A stretch of DNA of 64,000 nucleotides from Rutidosis leptorrhynchoides (GCF_046630445.1 NC_092335.1:545688501-545752500); one strand, 5' to 3'. Positions 37,538 through 49,052 are shown, counted from the first letter of the stretch. The notes: generated by a model not told the origin, from the letters alone. Translations and numbers: made by a program.

Positions 37538-39495
37538 TCTTTAAAGTCGATTTCAAGAAGGCGTTCGATATTATTAGTTGGGATTTTTTTAATGGAGGTT
37601 ATGAAAAGTATGGGATTCCGTGACAAATGGAGAAAATGGATTTTAGCATTTCTTAAATCGGCTTCTATCTCCGTCTTGGTCAACGGGTCTCCGACAAAGG
37701 AATTTTCGTTAGAAAGGGGAATTCGCCAAGGAGATCCACTCTCTCCCTTCCTATTCATCTTAGCGGCCGAGGGGTTGAATATTATGGCTAAGGCGCCAAC
37801 GAAGAAGGGATGCTTCAAAGGGGTCGAGGTCGGTAATGATAAGGTATTATTATCGCATCTTCAATACGCGAATGATATGATTTTTATCGGGGAATGGAGT
37901 AAAGAAAATGTGTGTAATCTCCATAATCTTCTCAATTGCTTTGAACTTGCTTCCGGTTTGAAAGTCGATTTCCATAAGAGTTTTCTTTATGGCATTGGAG
38001 TTAAAGATGACGAGTTAAATTGATTGCTAACAAAATTGGTTGCAAAGTTGGGAGATTTCCTTTCACCTACCTCGAGGTCCCTATTGGCTCTAAAATGAAA
38101 AAACTAAAGGATTGAGAGGTTGTGATCAATAAAATCAAATCAAGGTTATCGGATTGGAAGATGCGAACGTTGTCGTTTGCAGGAAGAGTAACTCTTATTA
38201 AATTGGTCTTAAATAGTCTACCTTTGTAATACTTCTCGCTATTTCGTGCTCCCCATTGTGTGCTTAAATTATTAGAGAGTGTGAGGCGTGCGTTTTTTTT
38301 TTGGGGCGGGACGGATTCGGGTTGTAAAATTCCTTGGGTTAAATGGGCGGGTGTCATCTCACCTTACGGGCACGGGGGATTAAATTTTGGGTCACTAAAA
38401 AGTAAAAATTTGGCTTTATTGGGAAAATGTGGTGGAGGTTTAAACCGAAACCAACGCGCTTTGGGTGAAAATCATTTGTAGCATCTATGATTCGAACGGG
38501 GGTCTGGGCTCGGGGGTGATGGCTTTCGTTCTCCTTATTCTGGTACATGGTCTAATATTATTATGGCAGGGAGCTTTCTCGATAGCATTGGCATTACTTT
38601 TTCAGCTTCGATGTGTAAAACAGTGAGGGATGGGGCCTCTACAGCATTTTGGACAGATCTGTGGTTGGGGAGCAGCAACTTTTGCCAAAGATTTCCCAGA
38701 CTTTTCAAGCTTGAAAGACAACAAGACACTCGGGTTATGGATCGGGTGTGGGTAAACGGTAACTCAGGTTCGGCCACAACAAATTTCGACTGGGTCAGGG
38801 AACCAAATGGGTGTACAAAATCAGAACTAGATGCACTTGAAGAGTTGATAGCGTGTTACAAGTTCGACATAAGCAACCGGGACGAACGGAGGTGGACACT
38901 TGCATCTAACGGGCGGTTTACAGTCAAACAACTTTCTTTGGTTATCGACGAGCAACTTTTAGGAAGTCAATTTTCTTCACAAGAAACATTAAGAAACAAT
39001 CTCGTTCCAAAAAAATTGGAAATTTTCGCTTGGCGGGTTCGAAAAAAGAGGATTCAGGTTCGTACAGAGTTAGACAAAAGAGGTATCGACTTGCACTCCG
39101 TTAGGTGCCTCTTGTGCGACGACGACGTAGAAACGGTTGATCACTCTATTATATTTTGCTCTCACGCCATCGAGGTATGGAATCGGGTCTTTGGGTGGTG
39201 GGGACTTGGTAACTTCACAAACTTTAGCATCAATGAAATCCTTTTGGGTAAGGCTTCGGGTCACATGTCTCCACTTGGCGAAAAAATATGGCAAGTAATC
39301 GAATGGGTTAGTGTATACTTTATTTGGAAAAACCGCAACAACAAGATATTTCGAGGGAAATCGTGGATCGCTCCGATTGCTTTAAACGAAATTCAAACCA
39401 AGTCATTTGAGTGGATCTCTCAAAGAATTACCGGGAAGAAAATCGATTGGCTCACGTGGATAAGCAATCCAAACGTCTACTTTAGATTAGCATAA
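37538..39495 (+). pseudogene. LINE ORF2, 3' part (RT catalytic region and zf-RVT), broken
   Basis: Continues the reverse transcriptase with VDFKKAFD and RQGDPLSPFLFILAAEGL. The catalytic box reads QYANDMIF: the second Asp of YADD is Asn-Asp order changed (YAND), so the enzyme would be inactive even if intact. A stop at 38021-38023 and further stops and frame changes lie between 38024 and 38560. An open stretch then runs 38563-39495 with a tryptophan-rich region and a zf-RVT motif (CLLCDDDVETVDHSIIFC, then VWNRVF) ending near the LINE 3' end. The frame and content follow directly from the 5' part at 6123-7671. Confidence 0.87.
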
Positions 39496-39666
39496 GTCGT
39501 GCATTCTACTTTGTGTGGTTGTTTGCCAACTCGCAAACTCCTTTTCTTGTAATAATGTAATCGTTGTACTGTTTCGAGTCTGGAAGTTGTGTTCGGCTGT
39601 TATGGTCACAACGTCACTGTATCACACTTTGATTTTGACTGATTAATATATATATAGCTTGCGTTT

Positions 39667-39667
<1 letters not shown>

Positions 39668-39760
<93 letters not shown>

Positions 39761-39771
39761 TAAAATAAAAA
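39668..39771 (+). repeat. LINE poly(A) tail with (TAA)n extension
   Basis: 41 consecutive A residues (39668-39708), then a TAA trinucleotide array and A-rich tail. It follows the LINE 3' UTR (39496-39667) and marks the 3' end of the retrotransposed copy. Confidence 0.9.
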
Positions 39772-40023
39772 AACTTTTACTTAAAGTAGTCCTCAAATTT
39801 GCATATTATAAATTTAAAATCCAGTAATAAATTATAGATAAGAAAAAAAAAAAAAAAAAAAAAAAGAGATCATCGACAAAAGCTTTTTCTTTCCTTTCAA
39901 AGAGGTAGAAAACTTTAATTATAGGTAGACAATTTTAATTCGTACTAATAGGTAAACAACTCCCATTTTATGTTACAAATATCATAAATAAACATTTATT
40001 TCCTTTAATCAATCGCTGATTTC
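39772..40023. other. Intergenic DNA and 3' UTR of the beta-lactamase-like gene
   Basis: AT-rich sequence with a second A run (39842-39865). The minus-strand gene ends at 40024, so part of this is its 3' UTR. No other gene is seen. Confidence 0.5.
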
Positions 40024-42302
40024 TCAATTAATAGTTGCTTTTGATCCTGCATAGTCAGCTGGTACAGGAAGATCAAGTTCCAAGCAAACAAAACGGACTA
40101 TATCTGCGGTCAAAGCACCTAGCGTCAACTTGTTTAGTGTAACAGAAATCGCAAACCTGTTGTTTATATCAGCATATCCTACTGATCCACCTAAACCCGT
40201 GTGACCAAACCCAATTACAGAACCATCATCGGTGTTAAACTTACGAAACCCGAGCCCAAACCTCCCATTTGGAATAATCAAATCCTTATAATCTCCACTT
40301 CCCAAAAATGCATCATGAATATTCAATTTCGTGTTGGTAAAGATTTTAAAATCCACGTCATCACAGGTGTCATCAATGGTTTTTGTGGAAGTAAAGGGAT
40401 GTGGAAGTGGGACCACACCACCATCCACGAGGGCAGCATAGAAGCGGGCCAGTGCTCGAGCAGAAAAGTACCCACTGGCAGCAGGTATTATGGCACGACG
40501 TAGATTGATTTCGTTAGCTAATGGAATACTTCTACTAAACTCATCGAACGTGAATGATGATGGCAAGAAAGGCGTGGGTGAACTGGCTACAGTCGTAATG
40601 AATTTTGGGACCATATCGAGCTCACTTGGATCCATAGTAACGGTTGCAACACGAGATTCCACACCTGAAACAAACATAAAAACACTTTTTTATTGTAATG
40701 TAGCAAGTAGTGTTATTTTAAATTATTATTAGTAAAAGTGAAGATATGTTTGATTTTTACCTGGCGGAATCCCTATATATAACTCGCCTTCGACATTAAG
40801 TGGACGAACAAACGCATCTTCTAGAATGTCCTGAAACTTCTTCCCCGATGCATGCTGCATACATTCAAAAACAGATCATCACAATAAAGGATAAGTTTTA
40901 AAGGGTGCCAGTATTGCTTATAGGCGCATTCAAGACACAAGTGATATCATACAAAACGTTTACAATATAAATATATATGGTGATATTATGTTTGACATTA
41001 ACATTTAACATGACCCCTAAAGATAAAAGAGCAATTTATAAAAGTGCAAACAGAATAGAATGGATGTGTAGTATGGAGTACCTCAATTATTCCACCACAT
41101 AACCAACCATATGATAAATAATGATACAACTGTTGATGACCAGGTTCAGTCTCGGGTGCCACCATACCAATGCGTTTTAGACACTCGTCCCAGTCACAAA
41201 TTGTTGTAGAATCTTTAGTAATGCCAGCGAGTGCATTGTGTAAACCCGATGTATGATTAAGTACATGATTAACCTACAAATATTTTGGATATAATACTAT
41301 TAGAAAATGCAATAATAACGTGACCAAATCGTCCCTGTAATCGACTCACCTAGAATAATATATATGTGCATGGGTCAGCAAAATAGGTAAAATAATATAG
41401 TGTTTCAAAACAGATCAGGTTAGGTTGAGATGATTTTTCCTCAAACATTTCTTACATTCATGAATGAATATTTACAAATATACTACCAATATATCCATGC
41501 ACAACAATGATAGCGTTTGACCATATTTGTTTCACATGTTACTACATATTTGACCCGCAAGTGATAAATATAACCCAAATAGACTTATTGAAAAATAAAC
41601 GGGTCGAAATTTCAACATGTAGCCCAATCTTAAGTAATTTTAGTCTACCTTACAATCTTGTGCTATTTTAGTCAATAATCTTCATTTAACCATAATGATG
41701 AAGGTACTGCAATAAAATAATAAAGACTGAAAATAAAAGCATCGGATCAGTAAAAACCTTGATTTGGTCTTTCCTATTGTTACCAAACTCCGGCCAAATG
41801 TTTGCAACGTAGTCATCCAGCTTCAGTTTCCTATGATGAAAACGGTCAATAAACTGACTTACACAAATAAAACAGACAGTTTTGACCCATAACCCAACGT
41901 GCCCATTTTGACACCTATAACTAGCATGAGAACATACCCTCTATCAGCAAGCCAATGAACCATTCCTGCTGTGACGCCCTTAGTCGAAGAGAAAACAGGA
42001 AATAAACTATCATTTTTTACAGGACGAGGATCATCTTTTCCTAAGACTCCAGCTGCAGTATCAATTATCACTTTCCCGTCTTTGTACGCACAAACCTAAC
42101 CATCACAACAACCAAATTTTGTTTAAACCGCTACCACAAAAACAATAATTAGAAACTGAAGAGATTATATATGAACCTGGATGCCAATGATTCGACCAGC
42201 AGTCCCTAACTCAACCAAGAAACGCCTTAGTTTCGCCTCAACATCAGACAGTATTGGACTGTCATACACCCAATTTGGACTCGAGGCCGGTCCGTAGTTC
42301 AT
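40024..42302 (-). CDS. Serine beta-lactamase-like (class C/esterase type) protein, six coding exons
   Basis: Coding exons on the minus strand: 42177-42302, 41938-42095, 41758-41830, 41082-41273, 40761-40854 and 40024-40664. All introns are GT-AG and all joins keep frame, giving 427 aa. Motifs: SSTK (S78 to K81, the SxxK nucleophile and base), YLSYG (Y171, in place of YxN) and GHTGLGG (H369, in place of KTG). These are the three active-site elements of the serine beta-lactamase/penicillin-binding fold. The sequence strongly resembles the C-terminal beta-lactamase half of the plant ABC1-kinase fusion protein At5g24810, but no kinase part precedes it: ATG 42302 is four bases into its exon, just after an acceptor. 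The substrate is unknown; an esterase or hydrolase role is inference. No signal peptide or membrane span is visible. This is the only host-type gene in the window and it looks intact. Confidence 0.88.
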
Positions 42303-42639
42303 GTTGCTGCAACATAAACAAAACGTTGGTTAAATTGCTTGTTCCCTCACATGCTATGCGCGTGAGGTTAAAATGGTTATTCGAAAAATCCTTTTATTTA
42401 ATCTTCTCCTTTATACTATCTTATCAAGTAGGAACCATAAACCCTAGCTTACAAATTAAATCAATTTCTTTCTACACACCCTGAAAATCAAAATTTTCAC
42501 AAAACACGTGATAAAAAAAAACAAAATAAAAATGAATCGAAAATTAGGATCAAGTGACTACCTAATGACCAAAATCCGTATATTAATTTTGCAGCCATGG
42601 TGTATATAAATTTTGATGGTTGTATACCTATATCAATAC

Positions 42640-42735
42640 CTGAATATTTGTCTGTGAAATTTCTTGGATGAAGCGGATCCGGATCAAAAATATGTCGTCG
42701 ACGAACGAAGTGTGTGTGAATTATATTATATTTCC
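42640..42735 (-). other. Probable 5' UTR exon of the beta-lactamase-like gene
   Basis: The minus strand reads ...AATATTCAG|GTATTGATA with a good donor at 42640/42639. The next exon has an acceptor TTGCAG ending at 42307. The start point around 42735 is a guess. If the exon is instead coding in a longer gene, the ATG at 42302 would not be the true start, but I see no open frame through it. Confidence 0.45.
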
Positions 42736-42777
42736 GATGAAATTTAACTTCATTTTATTATTAAGTCATTTACATAC

Positions 42778-42935
42778 CAATTTTGAACGATGACTTTCCA
42801 CATAACAATTATTCTTTTTGTGAAAGGCAAGTTCCACATAACAATTTTGAACGATGAATTTCCTCATGACAATTTTGAACGATGAATTTCCTCATGACAA
42901 TTTTGAACGATGAGTTTCCACATAACAATTTTAAC
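42778..42935. repeat. 28-bp minisatellite
   Basis: A unit of about 28 bp beginning AATTTTGAACGATGA and containing TTTCC(T/A)CAT(G/A)AC is present three to four times in tandem with small variations. A divergent AT-rich stretch separates the first copy from the rest. It lies just upstream of the beta-lactamase-like gene (which is on the minus strand). Confidence 0.85.
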
Positions 42936-43007
42936 ACTCAACATTCCATAATTCTCATCACTAATCACATCATTTATCCGTATAACATAACAACAACAAT
43001 TTAACCA

Positions 43008-43471
43008 ATCCCGTGATGGGCCGGTAAAAATATTAAATCCTACCTGCGGGCATGGGTAAGAGTAAAAAATTATACCCGTAAAGGGGTATAACCCGATCCG
43101 CTAATTCACGCGAGTTAATACATACAATTATCAAATTTAAAAATGATTTTACTTGTAATGCAATAATAATTAAAAAATAATATTAAATATAAGTAAAAAA
43201 CTTGATTTTCACGTCATTTTACACATGTATCTTGTATATTAGTTCATAAATAATAAAATTATCTAACTTTTCGAAAAGAAATTTAAAGAAGTTGTATATT
43301 ACTATTACTCGTAGGTTTACCCGTGGGTCATGGGTATTCGCGGGTCAGGGGCATGGGCGAAGTTTTTTTACCCGCGGGCGGTAACGGCTCTCAACGAGCA
43401 AAAAGAAACAACCCGACGGGCGGGTAGCGGGTATATAGAACCCGTGCCCGTTATCCGCGGGCGCCATCCCT
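43008..43471. mobile_element. Possible hAT-type MITE with (A)CCCGCGGGT motifs
   Basis: The segment has GC-rich motifs (ACCCGCGGGC, CCCGTGGGTCATGGG, ACCCGACGGGCGGG) at both ends around an AT-rich core. The right end reads GCGGGCGCCATCCCTA. Terminal TAGGGATGGC with ACCCG subterminal repeats is typical of plant hAT-like non-autonomous elements. The left end (GTGATGGGCCGG) is a poor mirror of it, and I do not see a clear 8-bp duplication. Class and borders are uncertain. Confidence 0.45.
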
Positions 43472-44065
43472 AATGATGACAATTTTTTCCTATTCTAAAA
43501 TAAAAACAAGTCATTTCTTCATTCATCCAGAGTGAAACACTTAGAGAAAATTATCTCTTTATTTGACGGATAAAGAGATTGCTTCCGATTGAACCTCCAA
43601 CCAATAAGTATGAAATTTAAAAAAAAAATGAAAAAAAGAAAATAAAATAGTAAAATAAAATTTAGACGCCACAAAAAAGGTATAGAGCTGGGAAAAAAAG
43701 ACGTCATAAAAATGGTAATATCAAATTTACATATTTACATAAGTTTTAAAGCCCGACTAAAACTCAATTTAGGATCTATGATACAGTCAAATTAGGTCGA
43801 CGCTTATTGTTGCCTCAATTAATAGAGCCGAATGGCATTGGAAACAGAACTCGAAAGGCAAGCCAGTTGGAAGTTGTTGCGCAACCAGGAGCCAACCACC
43901 CGTAACAAACCAAACACCTCTCATGCAACTTTACGGTACACATCCCCGAAACTACACAACTAAAAGAAAACCATAAGCTCAAGGGCAGAGAAGACCGTCC
44001 TCAGCCATAATGGCCCAAGATGCACCGAACGATGCGAGGATATACATAAACAAATATAAGCATTC
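43472..44065. other. Unassigned intergenic DNA
   Basis: Mixed-composition sequence with A-rich runs near 43620-43700. The part at 43750-44040 has higher GC and a slightly structured look (for example repeated GCC/CCA), but no frame, splice pattern or repeat signature that I can name. Confidence 0.4.
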
Positions 44066-44450
44066 ATACATACATACATACATACATACATACATACATA
44101 CATACATACATACATACATACATACATACACACCTACATGCATAAGCATACATACCCACGTACATACGTACATAAATATACATACATAAACATGCATCCA
44201 TACCAAGATAAGCATACACATATAGATAAACATTCTTACATACATACATAAACACACAACCACACAAGCCATACGACCACAACCATACATACATACACTC
44301 ATTCATAACATACATGCATGAGCACGGATACATACCCACATACATACATACATGCATGCATTCATGCATACATACATACATACATACATACATACATACA
44401 TACGTACGTACATACATACATACATACATACATACATACATACATACAAA
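44066..44450. repeat. (CATA)n microsatellite, compound and imperfect
   Basis: Long CATACATA tetranucleotide array with imperfect segments (ACGTACGT, CATGCATG). The long Met-Tyr-Val-Cys open frames on the minus strand are the repeat read in protein and are not genes. Confidence 0.95.
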
Positions 44451-45526
44451 CTGAAATGACCCGTTCATATACATTATAAACGATTCACAATAGTTGATTA
44501 CATCGCAAGGTATTTGACCTCTATATGATACATTTTACAAACATTGCATTCGTTTTTAAAAGACAAACTTTCTTTACAACGAAAGTTGACGGCATGCACA
44601 CCATTTCATAATACATCCAACTATATTTGGCTTAATAATAATCTTGATGAACTCAATGACTCGAATGCAACGTCTTTCAAAATATGCCATGAATGACTCC
44701 AAGTAATATCCTTAAAATGAGCTAATGCACATCGGAAGATTTCTTTAATACCTGAGAATAAACATGCTTTAAAGTGTCAACCAAAAGGTTGGTGAGTTCA
44801 TAGGTTTATCATAACAATCATTTCAATATATTAATAGACCACAAGATTTCCGTTTATAAATATATGTACACTCGCAAGTGTATAAAAGTATTCTATAAGT
44901 TGTAGGCACCCGGTAACAAGCCTTAACGTTCATGTTTTACCCTCTGAAGTACACCAGATCAGGTGTGTTTAAAATAACCTCGAAGTACTAAAGCATCCCA
45001 TAGTCAGGATGGGGTTTGTCAGGCCCAATAGATCTATCTTTAGGATTCACGCCTACCGTACATAGACAAGTAGTTTAATGTTACCAAGCTAAGGGTATAT
45101 TTCTGGTTTAAACCCACGTAGAATTAGTTTTAGTACTTGTGCCTATTTTGTAAAACATTTATAAAAACAGCGCATGTATTCTCAGTCCCAAAAATATATA
45201 TAAAAGGGAGCAAATGAAACTCACAATACTGTATTTCGTAGTAAAAATACATATAACGTCATTTAACAAGTGCAAGGTTGGCCTCGGATTCACGAACGTA
45301 TCAATATTGAGATTCAATATTGCAGGAAAGTACGTAGACGCAACGGAGATGATAAACACTAGATTGACCTCACGAGCATACCCATGAACCATACCCATCA
45401 CCTCCATAGCTATAACCCATAATTTCCTTAGCTTCGACTCATTCAAAAAACTATTTTGAAATCACTCGGACAGCACTCCGTCGTAATATTTTATGTATAC
45501 TAATAATATCTTGAAATAATACAGAG

Positions 45527-45528
<2 letters not shown>

Positions 45529-45611
<83 letters not shown>
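45529..45611. repeat. (TA)n microsatellite inside the Element 4 left LTR
   Basis: About 82 bp of uninterrupted TA. The matching place in the other LTR (about 51309-51323) has only about seven units, so the array grew after insertion. Confidence 0.95.
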
Positions 45612-45615
<4 letters not shown>

Positions 45616-45689
45616 CGATTGAGAGAGTTTAGAGAAATATATTTTCAAATTTCTATGAAATAATGAAACCTATTGAATTCTATTTATAA

Positions 45690-45872
45690 TAGATTTTTGA
45701 ATTATTAAAGTAAATTATTAAAGTATGAATTATTAAAGTGAATTATTAAAGTATGAATTATTAAAGTGAATTATTAAAGTATGAATTATTAAATTGAATT
45801 ATTAAAGTATGAATTATTAAAGTGAATTATTAAAGTGAATTATTAAAGTATGAATTATTAAAGTGAATTATT
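45690..45872. repeat. Tandem array of AATTATTAAAGT(AT)G units, left LTR
   Basis: Alternating GAATTATTAAAGT and GAATTATTAAAGTAT units in tandem, about a dozen copies. The same array, with slightly different copy order, is in the other LTR at 51408-51604. Confidence 0.93.
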
Positions 45873-46640
45873 AAAGTTAAAGTAAAGTAAAAGTAAAGTA
45901 AAGGTAAAGTTAAAGTATAGTAAAAATATAAAATCTATGTATGTATAATACGCGTATAAATATATATAATATTAATTTAAATCGTTATATATATTTAATG
46001 AAATAAAATGTAAATATCGTTATATTTATTATACTGGTTAAGTAATGAGTTGTCAAAAGTGATTCTAGATATTTATAAAAGTTATATACGTTTTAATAAT
46101 AAAGTTCTTTTTAAACTGAAAACGTCTTTGTACGTTTGAAAATAGATTAATAGAATATTATGGAAACCAATTCTCCACTAACTTTTGTCTAACTTTCGTA
46201 AATGACACTTTTTGTTTTTATTTATAAATAGCTTTACAAATTATTCTGAATATCGTTAAGAGGAATAGATTTTCTCAAATTATAGTGGACCTCTCAACAG
46301 AGACTTGTAATCATAATTCAATGTTTCTGATAATTCAATCATTTAATATATATTTTTTTAATTTCGTCGAAAATCATATTGCAACAAATACGTTCGTGTA
46401 AAGTATTATACGTTTAATACTTTATTAATATTCTCAAGTTATAATATATATATATATATACATATACATATCTATTTATATATAACGGTTCGTGAATCGT
46501 CGGAATTTGGTCGAGGTTATAATGAATGTATGAACACAGTTTAAAATTCTTGAGATTTAACTTAACAAACTTTGCTTATCGTGTCAGAATAACATAAAGA
46601 TTAAAGTTTAAATTTGGTCGGAAATTTTCGGGTCGTCACA

Positions 46641-46680
46641 GTACCTACCCGTTAAAGAAATTTCGTCCCGAAATTTGATC
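46641..46680 (-). promoter_or_regulatory. Element 4 polypurine tract region
   Basis: The minus strand reads AAATTTCGGGACGAAATTTC, then TTTAACGGGTAGGTAC up to the 3' LTR. This is essentially the same as in Elements 2 and 3. Confidence 0.88.
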
Positions 46681-46989
46681 GAGGTCGTCATGGCTAACAA
46701 TAAGAATGTTATTATGATGAATATAAGTTGATTCATAGGGTTTTATCATGATTGAGAAATATGGATAAAATAATTCGATTACTCGAAACGTATGAGTGAA
46801 GCTATCGTAAAAGAGTGAAATGAGAAAATAGGGATTCATCTTATCTTTTGACGTCATCACGGTTGATCTCCGGATTAAAGAAAATCATTGTAATCTATAT
46901 AGGATTTGATTCTTTGGTGATTAAGGAAATTATGATCCTCTTCGATTTAATGCGATGATTCATCTCGATTTTTCTGTCGGATATTTCAC
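46681..46989. other. Element 4 internal noncoding spacer
   Basis: Noncoding internal sequence between the polypurine tract and the antisense TATA box; a 71-codon minus-strand frame (46645-46860) overlaps the polypurine region and has no support. Confidence 0.5.
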
Positions 46990-46996
46990 TATAAAT
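46990..46996 (+). promoter_or_regulatory. TATA box for the antisense small ORF of Element 4
   Basis: CTATAAATCC context, about 80 bp before the ATG at 47074, followed by a pyrimidine-rich leader (CTTCTATTCTTTCTCCC). This is the usual layout of a plant core promoter. It would drive transcription opposite to the element. Confidence 0.45.
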
Positions 46997-47073
46997 CCAC
47001 CTCCTTCGTTTTATTTTAATTCACACCTTCTATTCTTTCTCCCTCAATTCTTACTTTAAAATTATTCGTCAAT

Positions 47074-47247
47074 ATGCTTCATCCAGTGCTGATTCTCGAT
47101 ATACTCCTCACTTTCATATCTGTCGTTCTTCTTTTTCATCTACCTCCAGAAGAATCTATTTACTTCTACTATACTCTTGGTTTTATAGTGTTTTTAGTTC
47201 TCCCGTGTCTTTATATTGCTATATGCATTGATATATACGATTTGTGA
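47074..47247 (+). CDS. Antisense 57-aa hydrophobic small ORF in Element 4
   Basis: ATG 47074 to TGA 47245-47247, 57 aa. Two hydrophobic stretches, about residues 5-22 (VLILDILLTFISVVLLF) and 27-49 (rich in Tyr, Phe, Leu, Val), are separated by a polar HLPPEES turn, which gives a helical-hairpin membrane protein pattern. It lies about 430 bp inside the 3' LTR border and runs against the element. A TATA box and CT-rich leader precede it. Antisense extra ORFs between pol and the 3' LTR are known in some plant Ty3/gypsy lineages. I do not recognise this peptide, and only one copy is in the window, so coding status is uncertain. Confidence 0.45.
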   Translation: MLHPVLILDILLTFISVVLLFHLPPEESIYFYYTLGFIVFLVLPCLYIAICIDIYDL

Positions 47248-49036
47248 TTTCTGGGTTGTTGTTGGGTTTTATATCTTCCCTTATATTTCAAAGTCCTTGC
47301 TTCTTCTATAATCATTGTCATCCCCAATTAATTCTCTCTTTTATTTGCTGCGATTTATACCCCAATTTCTATTTCAGAGTTTTGTCCTTTCGTTTCTTCT
47401 TCTTGCGATTAAGCACCGCTTGTAATGGTCCAGAATTCGCATATATGAATTTCGGAATGAACATTGTTAATGTTCTAAGAAGAAAATTGTAATGGCACGA
47501 TCTTGACTTGTCAAATTACTAGAATACCTTGAAAAAGGCAGAATCATCAAGAAATATTTTCTTGATATTTTAGAGGTTAAAGAGAATACAAGAGTCGTGT
47601 AACATAGCACATGATGACGTTATGATCTGTGAATCATCACGTTCCATTTAGAAACTCAGCATGAATTACTGTAATATAATCACGTTGATCAAGTGTCATT
47701 ATATTATACTATTTCATGCTTCAGTTCCCAACACTACTTCAAAAATATTCCTATTTTAAATTCGAAAGTTTCAGAATTTAGAAACTAAAATAGTTTCTTT
47801 TATGATGTAATACAGACAGCACGAAGAGGTAAATGATTTCAGATAAGAATAATTATGGAAATATCTTCAGAAATATGGAGGATATTTATAATGAAAGATA
47901 CGATGATATCTTAAAATTTCTAATATCAGAGGATGATGAAGAATATTGTCCGTAAGGGTTTAGAGTCAGGAGCAAGGTATTCGATAATGACTTCAGCAGA
48001 CACGGAATCATTTGAATTCTTTGAAGGCAGATTTCGTCCTTGTGATTTATCCACAGCCTTCTTCATGGTTTGCTCAATCCGTATTTTTCAGTACCAAATC
48101 TTCTCTTTTTCTGAGCTTTGCCAACACACTACTCTTTATCATCAAACTTTTTACTGTTAAGGTCGTTTATAGTTTTTGCTGCTTCATCAGTATTTCGAGA
48201 ACTAGTTCGCAGTTTAGGGTGTTTTTCAGAAACTTCACATTCAAAGTATATAAGTCCGGAAGATAGAAACATATAATTGTTGGCGTAGACATACTACGAG
48301 ATTTCAAAATACTGATTGCTAATTTTTGATGATTCGTATGGCAATTCTCGTTACAAGATGCATATGAGTAAATGATGGGGTTTTGATAAATATAAAGATT
48401 TTTTGGAAAGTCAAAGATCAATGAAGTTATTAATAAGTTTACTGCTAATGTTACGAGATATGAAAGGTTCCCCGGTAATAATGATGAAGGGGTAATCATT
48501 ATAATAAGGCTTATTCGAATGAACAATTGAAGTTAGTTTGCTGGAGCTGTGACAAAACAGTCTATTTTTAGAAGGGATTGAAAAGTTATTTTAGCTAGTA
48601 AATGCCAAAAGGTCTGACATGGATACATGTTAAATTATGACTTTGGTTTCAAGAGTTTTTCAGGTACGTAACTGTGGATAACATGTGGTTGGATCATCAT
48701 CTCGATTGTTCCTTAGTTGAAGTATCTTCAGGAATTTCGAAGGGTTTGAGCACATATTGTAATCGTTAATACATATGATGTTCTAACACAGTTTTAAAAG
48801 TTAAAGTATAGCTTTGAAATATGTAAGAATCTAAGAGTGATGATACCGGTTATAACTTGAATTGAATTCGGCGATTTCAAAATCATAATATGTAATTAGA
48901 TTTTTGAATGAGTATGGTTGTTTTGATTTCTAAAAGAATGTATATTGTTGTGAAAGTAGGGAGTATAATGGATGATTTGCTGAATCAGATTCGAAGAATG
49001 TAACATATTAATTGTGAATTTATATATCTCTCGGGT
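47248..49036. other. Element 4 internal region, no gag-pol
   Basis: About 1.8 kb of AT-rich sequence where gag-pol would be expected. Frames up to 119 codons exist on both strands (for example 47933-48160 and 48167-48526), but none shows a gag, protease, RT or integrase motif. I see no reason to call them genes. Confidence 0.6.
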
Positions 49037-49052
49037 ATTACCTACCCGTTAA
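49037..49052 (-). promoter_or_regulatory. Internal copy of the polypurine/LTR-junction sequence in Element 4
   Basis: The minus strand reads TTAACGGGTAGGTAAT, one mismatch to the 16-bp copy in Elements 2 and 3, again just downstream of the extra ORF. Confidence 0.55.

Larger units (their letters stand above)
6123..39712 (+). mobile_element. 5'-truncated L1-type LINE, split by Element 1
   Basis: Two blocks, 6123-7671 and 37538-39712, together make one plant L1-type non-LTR retrotransposon, split by a 29.9-kb insertion. The order is a partial endonuclease domain, reverse transcriptase, a zf-RVT-like Cys/His region and a poly(A) tail (39668-39708). The start lies inside the endonuclease domain, so the 5' end (ORF1 and the first part of the endonuclease) is missing. 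Such truncation is usual for LINEs. The split is proven by the AGTCG duplication on each side of Element 1 and by the reverse transcriptase reading on across it. I could not identify the target-site duplication of the LINE itself. Confidence 0.88.
44452..46640 (-). mobile_element. Element 4 left LTR (3' LTR)
   Basis: 2,189 bp, TGAAATGACC to GTCGTCACA. Same content as 50233-52364 except for a large TA expansion (45529-45611) and small differences. The first 120 bp resemble those of the Element 3 LTR, which suggests common ancestry of the terminal R/U5 region. Confidence 0.93.

Noticed and set aside
40201-40732. Plus-strand frames over the beta-lactamase-like exon 6
   Set aside because: Antisense shadows; the minus-strand frame has active-site motifs and matching splice phases.
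44066-44450. CRISPR-like repeat array
   Set aside because: Simple tetranucleotide repeat without spacers, in a plant genome.
43979-44474. Met-Tyr-Val-Cys repeat proteins on the minus strand
   Set aside because: Direct translation of the CATA array; no start context, no unique sequence.
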